Notes: generated from the sequence alone by a model not told the origin. A DNA stretch of 64,000 nt from Aphis gossypii (GCF_020184175.1 NC_065533.1:60364351-60428350); one strand, 5' to 3'; counted from the first letter of the stretch, positions 1 through 12,921 are shown. A program made the numbers and translations.

Positions 1-295
1 TGCATACTCTTCTCAGACGATATATGCCTACTGTACATCTCTAACAACACATACAAGAAAGTATTACTTAGTTATATGTTAAGGTATGTAGCATATAAAA
101 TTTTCTTCAATTAAATTGTATTAATTTTAGAGAGTTCCTAATTAGGTTTTAAATCCCATAGAATAATATTATATTGTGATGGAGTTACCAAAAAAACAGT
201 TTCCCCATCATGTATGTTTAATTTTAAATATATAAATAATTAGGTTATTTTTGTATTTTTTTTTTTAAAGATATTGGATTAAGTGTATTATATAG
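1..295 (+). pseudogene. Decayed copy of Argonaute exons 13-14 and flanking introns
   Basis: This stretch lines up in order with 8455-8780 of the intact Argonaute gene. It holds the end of exon 13, the intron before exon 14, the exon 14 block encoding the tyrosine-arginine-aspartate-glycine loop, its GTATGT donor, and the start of the next intron (AAAGATATTGGATTAA is shared). The exon part is degenerate: an extra A in the A-run after GTTACC shifts the frame, and the exon 13 portion has no usable frame. Because intron sequence is kept, it arose by DNA-level tandem duplication in the same orientation, not by retrotransposition. It enters from the left window edge, so more of it probably lies outside. 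Exons 15-18 could not be recognised after about 300. Confidence 0.8.
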
Positions 296-1340
296 TTCTT
301 TAACCAAACATTGTAACAACCTGGTGAATAATATTTTGGAATTATTTTATTGTTAATATTATTAATTATTTTGTTTTTATTTCTTTTTAGAGCATATTAC
401 ATCCAATCTTTAGTTTAATGCTTAAATTTCGACTCATAATTATATTTTTCCAAAAAGGTATTTAGCCCACTTTCTTTTTCTACAGAAAAAAATTTGATTG
501 TATTAAATATTTCTTTAAAAAGAGATAAATAAAAAAAAAATTGTCAATTAGGGGGTAGATATCCAAAATATTCAATTCATAAAATGACATTTTCTCACTT
601 TTCTCTTTTATAGTTGTAGACATATATTCTAAATTAATTTAATTTTAAACTTTAAACTTAAAAAAAATAATTTATATATGTATATAATAATATATTTTTT
701 AGAATATATTTGTGTTTTAAATTTTAAAACACTGGACTTTGAAACTTAACCATTCAACTATAGAATATCATTAGGCATAACTGAATAATTGTGATCTAAC
801 ATTATATTACTATATTTTTATCAGGATCACATTGTAAATTCTTAAATTGAATAATTAATTTAAACAAAATACTGTATTTTAATAACAAAATAATAATAAT
901 AGTTATTAATTTATTAACTGCATCAGGTCAAGGGCATAACAGAGGAACCTAAACAATATTTTTTATAACTCTTGAAGCATACTGCATACGTCTTAAATGT
1001 TATGTATATCATCTACAATATTATCCACTTAATCAACTATATGATTTTTTGGAGGGGGGAGATTTATTCTATCTGAAAATGTTTTTTACTGAATATTGTT
1101 GGGCATAATATTTTATTCTTCATTAACTAAAAAACTGGTTAAAACAAAATAATATATTATTATTGTATTTAACAATGACTTGGTATGCTTTATTTATTTT
1201 GTTATAGATTAAAAGTTTCAATGTTTGATTTTAAATTTTGGCGGGATTTTGGATCTTAACAATACAATAATAAAATGAACCTCCTGTGCTGTTGAATAAT
1301 AATTTAACTAAATCCACTGAGATAGATAAGAATATACTGG
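296..1340. other. AT-rich spacer, no gene seen
   Basis: Very AT-rich sequence with homopolymer runs. It would correspond to the remainder of the decayed Argonaute copy, but no further exon can be aligned by eye. Stops are dense in all frames. Confidence 0.5.
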
Positions 1341-1915
1341 AGCGCGGACTTGACTATGTTTGTATGTTGAGAAAAACAAGCTGTCTCAACTGCCGCTACT
1401 CCCACCACCGTATGGCATGAAATTGAACTTCCATACAAATAACATTGAAAAACTACACATTTTAACTTAACATAACTCTGGAATAAATGGTCGTATTGCG
1501 TTAACTTAGGTACAAGGACGAGTCAGATTTTATCTTCCAAAACTGTGATTAAGAACAAGGCCTATTGTTTTTGGTTATAGGTACCGTGGTAGTTGTACAA
1601 CCAGTTACCTAACCTAACCTGTGCGTTGGCTATTATCTTTCTATTTTACAAATTGACGTCGATCGAGCTACTCTGACCAACGAATGGGAAAAGAAGTCTA
1701 GTTTTGTATCACTGGTTATCGGTTTTGGGTCAACTATAAACGCATCATAGCGTAGTCCTTTACGGTTTTTTATTCCGCCATTATCATTCTTTTAGTATTC
1801 AGCATCAGTTATTTTGTTGTATCGTTTTGTTTCCATTATCAAATCGTTTCAATTTTTGTTGTCATTAACGCCCAACGTTAAAGCTCGTTACTGCTTGTTA
1901 TAATCGGAACAAGCC
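1341..1915 (+). promoter_or_regulatory. Probable promoter and 5' leader of the Argonaute gene
   Basis: Base composition becomes more balanced here than in the flanks, ending at the ATG at 1916. A CCTAACCTAACC run (TTAGG-type repeat on the minus strand) lies near 1608-1619. No TATA box or transcription start can be assigned with confidence. The call rests on position and composition. Confidence 0.4.
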
Positions 1916-4900
1916 ATGTATCCAACTGGCCAACGTAAGTATCCTAAGGCACAGCCCGTGCGTAGTGCGTACCATTCACAAGTAAACGTAATTTTTACGG
2001 TTACACTTATAGTTTTGTTTACGAGTAAATACGGCTATACAGACAATGATCTTTATTTCCTAAATAATACCGTGGTAACGTGACTGCTATTGAGTCGTGA
2101 GAAGAAGGGAGGTGGTTCGCAATCTCTGATTTTGGATTCCGCACGGTGTCTCTTCTCTCAGGGTTTTATCATTTTGGGTTGGTTTAAAAAAAAAAAATTA
2201 TTTATGCGGTGATAAATAACTCGATCCACAAGCTATTCAGTGTCGTCACCGCTCACAATCTCAGGCTATTTGAAATCTTTTCTTTCCATTGAAATAGTTA
2301 AAAATAACATTTCAATAGGTTTATTTCAAAATCACGGTTTCTTATTCTCTCTAGCCACACCAGACCACTAGTAAGTGATGCAAAGTTAAGACATGTATTG
2401 TACAAATATTCTGATCTGAAAATTAACGATTTCAATTTCCTTAAAAAAATTGTTTAATATAAAATATTGTATTTTATACAATTTAGTAGGTATTGAATGT
2501 AATTTATGTTAAATAAAATATATTGTCTGTTGTATTTTGTTAAAATATTATGTCAGGGGTCGGTAATAGGCGGAGAGGAAATAACTGGACCGTCAAAATT
2601 ATTTTTCTTCAATTTTGGTTTTCCGCACATTTTAGATACTGGCCATAAAATTAGCTACCATGTTTGGCTTTACTTACATTATATGCGAAACTTCATTCTC
2701 CAAAATTACGTTTTTAAAAAATAAATATCGTTTCAAAATTAACTAATCTCCACCTTTAAAACACAGTGGATTAGTTGTTCTCCATTAGTAAATTTTCAAA
2801 AACTGGTTCAAGATAAGAAATGTAATTTTTCACATTAAACTTTTAAGAATAAAATTGTACTATTATTAGTATATGAATATATAATGACCTACCTTATAAA
2901 TAATTGTATAATTTTCTTTAAACTGTGTTTTTAATACAAAAACATTCATTAATTATAAACTTGTGTTAAAATATTTTTTTGACCCTTGAACATTTTTTTT
3001 TCAAATTATCTGGATTACCATATAGATTAATTGCCGACCTCTGTACTAGGTAGTAGAAATAATTTAAAGAATGTGTTTTTATTAAGTATGTAATGTTCAA
3101 TGTATATTGTAGTTTAAAGCAGTCCTTACAATAATTTTTTTCTTTGTCACTCAAAGTAGTATGTTGGTATCAGATACTGCATCATGGATTAGTAGAAGAT
3201 AAAGAGATGTACAATGATCTTATTATAATTACAAATAATTAATGTTTTATATTGTTGTATGTCTTATGATGTGACGATTCAAATAAGATTATATCTTTTG
3301 ATCTATCTATATAATTGTGTTTAAGTCAACTTCCTTTTTGCTATATATTACTGTCCAGTTTAGGTTAATTTTTTGTCTCATTTAATACAAGATAGAAAAT
3401 CTACTTTTGTCTATAAACTTAAATGATAATGAAATATACAATTAAAAAATACTGTTTGTTTGAGGTTGGACATAGCGATATGAACTATATTTTATTCTTT
3501 AAGTTCACTTACCAATACTACGTAAAAAAGATAATAAATATCAAAATTTCTAAAGCAAATAGTTAATATTATTATGATTCTTATTTTTATTCATCTGTAT
3601 TGGTATTTAGTATTACAAGTAACTAGTAAGATTTTATAGATTACCACCAGTCTACTGCCATACTTTAATATAGAACTATTAAATAATATTTCAAATGTGA
3701 CTAAGATAAACACGAACAAATTTAAAAAATTTCTCTGTCCATATTACGTAGTATGGGTTTTATATTACATAATATAGTTTTTGTAGAGACTTACAAACCA
3801 TTGTAATTTATTATTAATTATAAAACTATCAGTAAAATGTATCAATAATTGTCATGATTAATTAAGAAAAAAATTAATCTCAGATCATTCAATTCATAGA
3901 ATAAAATACAATTATATGATTCTTCCTTCAATTGTAAATATTTTAAATATGACATTAAATCTAGTCATTAAATAGTCTACTTATAAAGGTACTTAAATAA
4001 TTGATTTAACCAAATGGGCAGCTCTTAATTATTTTTACAAAGTTTATTACTGTTCCTAGTTAAATTTAACTTACTACAAATTTTTCCTTACAAAAATGTT
4101 TGTGTAATATTGGTGTTAGTAGTTTATATACAAGTATACACTAGCTTTAGACTAGTCAATGTGAATATATGGTCTGGTTTACAGCTCAATTATCCATTGT
4201 TACAGTTGAAAGTAAACTTAAATATATGATATATAAGGGTGTAAGACTGGTCTTAGTACTGTTATTACCAAGAGTTAGATATTATGTATATTAAATTATG
4301 AAACATCCTACCTATTGAAGGATATTGAAAGAAAATCATTTAATTTTTTCAATTATATTGAATTAATATAAATATAATTTAACTTCTATTGACAGTATAG
4401 AATTAATTCAATAACCTGATTAAATAAAAATGTATTATTAAAATTAGGTTTTATTTTGATGAAACTTGTACCTACCAATTTAGAATTATTATATTGACAG
4501 ATACTAACATTAGATGCAATTGTTTTATTCTATATGATATCAGTATAATAAGCTACTAACAGTAAAATAAGTACATGAAGGTCGATGTAGTATCTTGATG
4601 TTGTTATTATATGAATATATGTTATATTTATTATAAATAAATAATTGTTTTAGCTTCTGCACCACCTGTTTTGGCCCCAGTGACAGTTAGTTTAACCAGT
4701 AAAATGGACGTTCTTCAACCTGCTCAAACTGCTTCAACTCCTGCTTTACAACCACAATTAGTCGATGTACCAGGTAAAATTGCATGATGATAATTAAAAA
4801 TGTTTACAGTAAGTTTTTAAGTAAAAATATATCATGAAGTGTGCCTATGTCTTTTGAGTAGCTTAAGCATCTAACACGACTAATTTAGACCCCTTTTCAC

Positions 4901-7900
4901 TTCTTATATAAAGCATCTATGGGAAACTGATTTTTCCATAACTATTAATGTTATTTATTTACAAATAATGACTCGCTTATGAAAATAAAATAGTTCTAAT
5001 AAGAAGGCCTCTTACACTAATATACCATATTTACAAATACTTAATAGTCATTTTATCTATATTCCTAGACACTTTAATAAATATAGTTGTACCATATTCT
5101 TTTAAACCACAACTTATAATTAGCATTAAAAGAGTTACAATAGGTATTGTAAAATTACTATTTTCCAAAACTTTCATTAATGCTCAATATGAGTTACCTA
5201 TTTATAGTTTATTTATAGTTATCCTACCTGTTGATGAACCTATTAATTTTTTTCAGTTATACTGCATTATAACTATATTTTTTAAAACTTTTATTAACAG
5301 TATAGAATTAATTAAATTATCTGATTAAATAAAAATGTGTTACTAAAATTAAGTTTTATATGATGATGATACTTCTACCTTCAAATTTAGAATTATTTTA
5401 TTGAACGATACCTAATATTTTATGTAGGTAACTGTTTTATATCAATTATATCAGTATAAGAATTATCTCTTGACAGTAAAATTAGTATATGCAATTTGAG
5501 TTGGTACCTTGATGTTTAATTTGTATCATTATAGGTTATATTTATTTATTTTTACTAAGCAGTTTGGGAAACTGATTATTCCATAATAAGATTTAATTGT
5601 AAATAGTGCTTTTGATAGTATTTCTATAAAAACATAGTAATGTAAGCTTTATAAAATGAATGATCTATTTGTTATTAAATAATTTTTGTTGTATTAATTT
5701 AGTATTCAATAGGCCAAGTCGACCAAATTTGGGACTGAAAGGCCGTCCAATTATACTTCGTGCTAATCATTTTCATATATCAATGCCACGAGGTTTTGTG
5801 CATCATTATAACATCTATATTCAACCAGATAATTGTCCACGAATGGTTAATCATGAAATTATTTGTGCTATGGTTTCTGCATACAGTCAAGTTTTTGATA
5901 GTGTTAGGCCTGTTTATGATGGCCGAAATAACTTTTTTACAAAAGATCCACTACCTATTGGAAAGGATAAAGTAGAATTAGAAGTAAGTTTTTTTCTTTT
6001 AAATCATATTATAATAAAAAAAATTGTATTAATTTTTATTCCAGGTAACGTTGCCTGGTGGATCTAAAGATAGAATATTCTGTGTTTATATTAAATGGTT
6101 ATCTCAAATATCATTATTTGCTTTGGAAGAAGCATTAGAAGGCCGTACAAGACAAATACCATATGATACAATTTTTGTTAGTTCATCTTATTCTATTAAT
6201 TAATGATTAACATTTATTATTTATTTTAATTCCTAATTTTATTTTTTATAGGCATTAGATGTAATTATTAGATATTTTCCATTAATGACTTATACACCAG
6301 TGGGTAGATCGTTTTTTTTTCCTCCAGAAGGAAATTATCATTCATTAAGTGGTGGTAGAGAAATTTGGCATGGTTTTCATCAATCTGTCAAGCCATCTAA
6401 ATGGAAACTGATGCTTAATATTGATGGTAATTTATTAAAATAAAAGCAATAAAAATTAAATAATTTTATGTATTACATATATTTTATACTGTTAGTTACA
6501 GCAACAGCCTTTCACAAAGCTCAATCCATGATAGAATTCATGTGTGAATTATTGAATATTCAGAATATTAGGAATCAACGTAAAACATTATCAGATGCAC
6601 AAATATTAAAATTTGCTAAAGAAATTAAAGGTTTTAAAATAGAAGTTACACATTGTGGTAAAATGCGAAGAAAATATAAAGTTTGTAATGTTACTAGCAA
6701 ATCAGCTAAAACGCTAACGTAAGCAATTCATTTTAGATTATATTTACATTTTTATACATTTATTGAAACAATTTTCAGTTTTCCATTGCAATTAGAAAAT
6801 GGTCAGACGGTAGCATGTACTGTAGCTAAGTATTTCTTGGACAAATACAAGATAAAACTACGTTATTCATATTTACCATGTCTTCATGTTGGACAGGAAC
6901 ATGGACACATATATCTACCTATTGAGGTTCGTGCATTTGGATGATTAATATTTTATGAATACATCTTAACAGTGTATTGCTTTTAATGGATAATTCAGCT
7001 ACCTATCAAACTATAATTATTCTGTTTTATAATTTTTAACTTGTGTTTTTTTTTTCTTAAGTGACTTTTAAGTAGTAACTAATGTTAACTTCTTCTATTA
7101 GATCTGTAATTTAATTGCGGGTCAACCTGTTAAAAATTTAAATGAAATTGAAACATCATCCATGATTGAGACAACTATAATCAATGCTCCTGACCGTGAG
7201 CAAGAGATTAATTCCTTAATTCGTCAAGCTAATTTGAATAATGGTTTATATTTACAAGAATTTGGTCTCACTATATCAAACAACATGATGGAAGTACGTG
7301 GTCGAATTTTACCACCACCAAAATTACAATATGGTAGAACTTTACCTGATCAGGTAAAAATATATATTTTAACTATGTATAACTTTTGTTACTCTGATCA
7401 TTTTGATAAGAAACCCTTCCTAACAAATATTTAATAAAACGGTTTTTGTTTAATTTAGTAAATTATATTTATTATAGAAAGAATTTCATGTTCAACAAAT
7501 ATTGCCCCAACAGGGATTTTGGGATATGAGAGGCAAACAGTTCTTTACAGGTGTTGAAATTCGTATTTGGGCATTAGTTTGTTTTGTATCCCAAAATACT
7601 ATTTGTGAAAATGAATTAAAGTAACTAAAAATTATCTTATTATTATTATAGCTTAGGAACTGAAGTATTTAATATTTTACTATTTTATCATAACAGTATC
7701 AAAAATTCCTTTTAGTTTTGCTTATTAATTTTTTTATGTTTATTATTAATTTTATAGGAATTTTATAACACAACTTCAAACGATTAGTAATGAAGCTGGT
7801 ATGCCTTTAGTTGGTGAACCATGTTATTGTAAGTATAGTATATATATATTACATATGACAAATATAATTTTATTTAGACTAAGTTTGATTTTTTTTTTTA

Positions 7901-10263
7901 ACAGGCAAATATGCAAAAGGGATTGATTCAGTAGAACCTATGTTCAATTATTTAAAATCAACATTCACTGGATTGCAACTCTTAATTATTGTTTTACCAG
8001 GAAAAACTCGAGTATATGGTATTATAATTTTATTTTATTTACATTTTTTAATGCATTCAACTGACTTTTTGAAAATAAAACATTTTTTTTTTATGAATTG
8101 TTAATATTAGCTGAAGTCAAAAGAGTTGGAGACAATGTCTTAGGAATAGCTACACAATGTGTTCAAGCAAAAAATGTTACTAGTCCATCTTTTCAAGTAT
8201 TTTCTAACTTATGTTTAAAGATAAATGCGAAATTAGGTGGTATCAATAGCATTCTAGTACCAAGTATCAGATCTAAAGTACATAAACTTATAATAAAACA
8301 CCAGTTTTTGTTTTATTTATTTATTAATAGTTTATTACAAGTTTATAAATATCTTCCAGGTATTTAATGAACCTCTGTTATTTTTGGGTGCAAGTATATT
8401 TCACCCATCTGTATATGACATTAACAATCAATCAATTGCTGCAGTAGTAGGATCTATGGATGCTCATCCCAGTCGTTACACTTCTACTGTACTTCTTCAA
8501 CAATACAGACAAGAAAATATTCAAGAACTTAGTTCTATGGTCAAGTGTGTAGTATATATAATTTTCTTTAACAAAATTGTATTAATTTTAATTTTTTTTT
8601 TAGAGATCTCCTAATAATGTTTTACAAGAGTACTGGTGGTTTTAAACCACATCGAGTAATATTATATCGCGATGGAGTTACCGAAAAACAGTTTTCTCGT
8701 GTATGTTAACTTTTAAATTTATATATAATATTAAGGTTGTATTTGTAATTTATTTTTTTAAAGATATTGGATTAATTATTATATTTTGGTTTTATTCAAG
8801 TAGATTCACAACATAAGTTTGATATTCAATGAAAAATAACTAAATTTTATTCTTCAAAGTAATTTTAACATAATATCCATGTATGTATATTAAAGTGTAA
8901 GCAACATAATAAATTAATCACACACTTGAAAAATATCATCATGAGCTTTAATTATGTTTCATTTTTGTATCAATATTTATAAAATATTAATATTAATATT
9001 AATAACATATTCATAAAATGTTGCATTCTTTATTTTTGTTATTTATTTTTTAATGTGTTTTATTATATTAACCATTTTTCTATTGATAGGTCTTACAATA
9101 TGAACTTGCAGCTATTCGAGAGGCATGTTTAAAATTAGAAGTGGATTACAAACCCGGTATCACTTATATTATTGTTCAAAAACAGCATCACACTAGGTTT
9201 GTATTTTTAGTACTTTAAGTCTATATTATTACTAAATTATTTCTTTTTATTGTTTTAGATTATTCTGTGCTGATAAAAAGGAACAATTTGGAAAATCTGG
9301 TAATATTCCTGCTGGTACAATAGTTGATGTTGGAATAACACATCCTACAGAATTTGATTTTTACTTATGTAGTCATCAAGTAGTTCAAGTAAAAATTTAT
9401 AATGGTTGTTTTTACTTTTATAAATAGAGTTGTATAATAAAAATAAATGTTAACAGGGAACAAGCCGGCCAAGCCATTATTATGTTTTATGGGATGACAA
9501 CAATTTTGAATCGGATGAATTACAAAACTTAACATACCAATTGTGTTATACTTATGTCAGATGTACACGTTCTGTATCTATACCTGCTCCTCTCTATTAT
9601 GCTCACCTAGTTACATTAAGGGCTAGATATCACTTGGCCAAAAAAGAAGACTGGTAACATTATTGAATTTATTTACTTTATTACTACGTTTCTATTGGAG
9701 TTGTAAGAAGAGAATGTTCTTTAACAGAAATTATTTTAATGCCAAGAGTTGGGATAAGAATAGTATTGAAAATGTTGTATGGAATTATATGACTGAGTGG
9801 TTTTGAACAAATATATTATATTCGTTTTTATTTTTGTTCAAATAACTGTCTTTAGGAACAATAAAAATAATGAGTATCTTTTAAGCAATTTAAAAATACT
9901 AAAAATGCATAGGCACCTTTTTTTATGATACCATATTTTTGGCAAAAACCAACTGAACCAAACTAATACTAAAATCATAGTATAATAGTATAAGTATAAC
10001 ATAACACTAACTATTCAGATAACCTGATATCCTGACACTGTTTATAATAAAGTTTATTTTATTCTTAATTTTTATTTAAATTAAGAACTTTGGTTTAAAT
10101 TTATTGTTCAATTCATACATATAATAATGAATAATAAATCTTATTGTTTTTCAGTTTTAAAAAACCACATAAATCTGGTTGTGGTGAAGATCAAACATTA
10201 AGCGTAGTAGAACACAATATACAAGTTCATGCTGAATCAAAGAAAGTCATGTACTTTGCTTAA
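1916..10263 (+). CDS. ago1: Argonaute-1-like protein, 18 exons, predicted slicer-dead
   Basis: Small-RNA effector of the miRNA clade. Exons: 1916-1934, 4654-4773, 5703-5983, 6045-6176, 6252-6426, 6496-6718, 6779-6926, 7102-7353, 7478-7620, 7758-7828, 7905-8018, 8111-8277, 8360-8544, 8604-8700, 9090-9196, 9259-9388, 9457-9653, 10155-10263. All junctions are GT-AG and phases agree, giving 889 codons ending in MYFA, the usual Argonaute C-terminus. The N domain lies before about residue 240, PAZ at about 245-380, MID at about 460-600 and PIWI at about 610-860. The 5'-phosphate pocket is complete (Y559, K563, Q575, K596, K600, with the same spacing as human AGO2). Of the PIWI tetrad, E667, D700 and H838 are present, but the first Asp is Ser627 (GASIFHP instead of GADVTHP). 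Many other substitutions indicate a fast-evolving paralogue. Pea aphid is known to carry two ago1 copies; this resembles the diverged one. Confidence 0.95.
4365..4610 (+). repeat. Intronic duplication, copy 1 (upstream of exon 2)
   Basis: The end of intron 1 aligns over about 240 bases, directly, with 5280-5545 in intron 2. Shared landmarks are the ACAGTATAGAATTAATT block, a CTGATTAAATAAAAATGT block and a TTAGAATTATT block. The similarity resumes after exon 2 (GGGAAACTGATT at about 4920 versus about 5565). The ancestral duplication therefore probably spanned exon 2, and the second copy has lost it. Confidence 0.7.
5280..5660 (+). repeat. Intronic duplication, copy 2 (exon 2 copy lost)
   Basis: Partner of 4365-4610 plus the 4915-4950 flank. 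The two flanks of exon 2 are joined here without the exon between them. This points to a past local tandem duplication inside the gene followed by deletion of the extra exon. Confidence 0.65.
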
Positions 10264-10740
10264 AATACCACAGTTAAAATAAAAAAAGTATTGTACACCT
10301 AAATTATTATACTATTTATCTCATTGTTTTTAAATGTAATTTTAGACTAAAAATATTATTTTTATTTATTAGTAAATGATTGTAACATTCATTCAATCTC
10401 CATTGACCTGATTTTAATTTTTTAATTAAAATTATTACAATTATATGATTAGTTTTTTTAATTGGATAATTTCCATTTCTTATTGATTTAAGTTCATGTT
10501 AATTGTAGTTCTCAATCAAATTAGAAACATAGTACCAGTTATTGTTTATAAAGAGCCAACAATTTCTCAAAATACCTCTATTGTGATTAATGTTAAAAAT
10601 TATATTTTATTTTTGTATTTTTATTGTTTAAATGTTTATTTTTTTTTATTAAGATATGAAACTTTATATTTTGATGTTAAGTTTTAGCAATTACTAATTA
10701 TATTTAGTACTTAAGAATATCATAAATCTCAATAAATCTT
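10264..10740 (+). other. 3' UTR of the Argonaute gene with poly(A) signals
   Basis: AT-rich sequence after the TAA stop. AATAAA hexamers occur at 10278-10283, immediately after the stop, and at 10731-10736. Either could be the poly(A) signal; the second is more usual in its distance from the stop. Confidence 0.45.
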
Positions 10741-10770
10741 TATATTATATTATATTATATTATATATTTA
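10741..10770. repeat. TATAT/ATATT microsatellite
   Basis: Short run of a five-base unit (TATAT) just after the distal AATAAA. Confidence 0.7.
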
Positions 10771-11767
10771 CTTGAAAATGATTATTATTACTATTAAATT
10801 AATAAATTTTAAATTTTAAAATTATTTGTAAATGTATGATATTAATAATTATTATGTATACATGTTTAAAATTGTATATGAGTGTGTGGCCATGTGGGTA
10901 TGACATAATATAAGCATAATATATATAATATTCTCCATACTTAAATTCTGAATCGTTTATATTTATAACAATGTTCATTAACATTATTTAGAAAAACTAT
11001 CATTATGACTATATCATTATAAACAGTAATCACTAATTAGTTACCAGAAAGTTTACTGGCAGATTTTAGGAACTGTTCTAATTTATTACCTATTTATTTT
11101 TTTAGTTCTTCATTGATAAAATTGATAAACCTATGCGATAGCTACAACTGAGTGTGAGCACTATTCACAAATCTTGTGAATTTTATATTTTAAATTAAAA
11201 TGGAAAAATTTGTTATAAGAAAATTGAAAATGCAATTCATGTGCATATTTTGTAGTTTATTGTGTTTATGATTTTGATTCAGTTAGTTGTTGAAAAATAC
11301 TTGTATATTTGTAATCTTATAATTTGATTATTTGGTTGTTATTTTATTCGAGCGAACCGAGAAAAATAATTTTGATTTAATTTTTTAGTAATAATATCAT
11401 TGACACCTAAGATCTAGAAGGCGTATACCCACGAATATTTTTAGCAATACACCACTGAATATCGAGTCCAACTTAAAGTTTAAGACATTAATTATTATTG
11501 TACTCGTACATTGGCTTTTTTTTTTACAACAAATCAATATCAAAATTCAAAAGCGATGTACGTGTATTAATGTACATTTTATACACATGAGCATTTTAGA
11601 TTGAAATACTTAACATTGCGTCATTGCGGTGTATCCATACAGTAAATTGCATGATGTTATAAACAAAATTTATAAATCGCAAAAAACATTGTGTTTTATA
11701 CGAATATGCGACTCATAAATTTGATAGTGATAAAAAATGGCATTTCTGTATTTATCAATGTCTATAT
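10771..11767. other. Intergenic, nothing recognised
   Basis: AT-rich spacer with no long open frame and no recognisable repeat ends. Confidence 0.5.
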
Positions 11768-11775
11768 GTTATTAC

Positions 11776-11926
11776 TAGGGCTGGGGTTTTGATGCAAAGG
11801 CATCTATTTTTCCGGTGTTTTGAATCGTTGCTCCGTAAGTATTAAACGCGTTTTGGGCGATACTGATTATTTTAAAGTTATCTTTTTTGTATTTTGTATT
11901 TTTAGGGCAATAAAATCCTAGCCCTA
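11776..11926. mobile_element. 151-bp hAT-type MITE with perfect 8-bp TSD
   Basis: The element starts TAGGGCTGGGGTTTT and ends with its imperfect inverse (AAATCCTAGCCCTA). It is flanked on both sides by GTTATTAC (11768-11775 and 11927-11934). Ends of the form YAGGGCTGG with an 8-bp target-site duplication are characteristic of hAT transposons. It has no coding capacity, so it must have been moved by a transposase supplied elsewhere. Confidence 0.88.
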
Positions 11927-12169
11927 GTTATTACCGAATAATACTACAAATCGAAGCCGTCGTGCACGCAGTGGTGTGCTGTACACCATAGCGCGATACA
12001 AGACATACGGTGCTAATAAGTAATAATTCCATACCGTAATAAAACACAATATATTTGATATAATATAGAACTACAATTTTGAAAAAAAAAAACGTCCACA
12101 ATTCCCGCTAACCCCCACCCATTATTACGTTACTGATACGGTCGTGAATCGTGATCGTTAGGCCTTTTT

Positions 12170-12921
12170 TCCATTTTTTTTTCCTCTTTTACTCGACTGT
12201 GGAAGTCGGTGAGGTTATAACTCCGTGAGAGTGCGCTGCAAATTGCAATTGCGGTCGTCGTGTATAATATACACGGAACGCAGTAACATTAACAACAATA
12301 ATAAGTACAACAACAGTTATTACTATTATTGCTGCCACGTTATGTTGTTGTTGTTGTGCCGTCGCGAGAATTATTGTTATACCCCCGAAATGATTTTAAG
12401 CTTACCAGGAGCTTATGTGACGGATTGGATTATTGCGGCCCGGTGTTCGGCGGTGATGCGCTCACCGCCTGAAAATTACGGCGGCTCCGGTCGTTCCGGC
12501 TAGACTCTTGGTACGTAAAACCATCGGTTACCCTGAGAAATATCGATTGACTTCGACAATATCAGGAAGTATTGTAATATAATATTATAAAATATTATAA
12601 TATATTTTATAATATTATTGAAATATTGTTACTGTAATACCGCGCCATCGCCATTGCTGTTTCTTTTGGGTCGATCGACTGATTTCATGTACCAGGAGCC
12701 CAGTCGGAGGCGATGAGTGCCGCTGCGATTTTCTGGCGGTGATCAAGCCGCCGCCGAGCACCGAGCTCTCCAGACCGCGATGATGACATATTCGGCCGCA
12801 TAGGTTCCTAATAAATTTTAAATCGTTTCAGGACGACAACACTCGCAACGGCATAACTGCAACAGACTATATCTATACTTCAATCAGTTTAATTTCTTAT
12901 ATTTTAAATGTATATTTAAAG
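12170..12921 (+). other. GC-rich island with candidate 5' noncoding exons
   Basis: A sharp local rise in GC between two AT-rich deserts. Two candidate exons are visible: one ending at about 12511 before a GTACGT donor, and one at 12834-12921 bounded by TTTCAG and GTATGT. A short frame at 12225-12503 is low-complexity (Asn/Tyr-rich from trinucleotide runs) and does not look like a conserved protein. I read this as the promoter and leader exons of a plus-strand transcript whose coding part lies far downstream, or of a noncoding RNA. Confidence 0.35.

Noticed and set aside
6252..6426. T9 homopolymer in Argonaute exon 5 as a frameshift
   Set aside because: Reading through the run keeps the conserved GRSFF..PEG frame and both splice phases, so the length is correct.
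12225..12503. 92-codon open frame in the GC-rich island
   Set aside because: Much of it is Asn/Tyr/Cys/Leu from trinucleotide runs, there is no domain signal, and the frame crosses a likely splice donor. More likely leader sequence.
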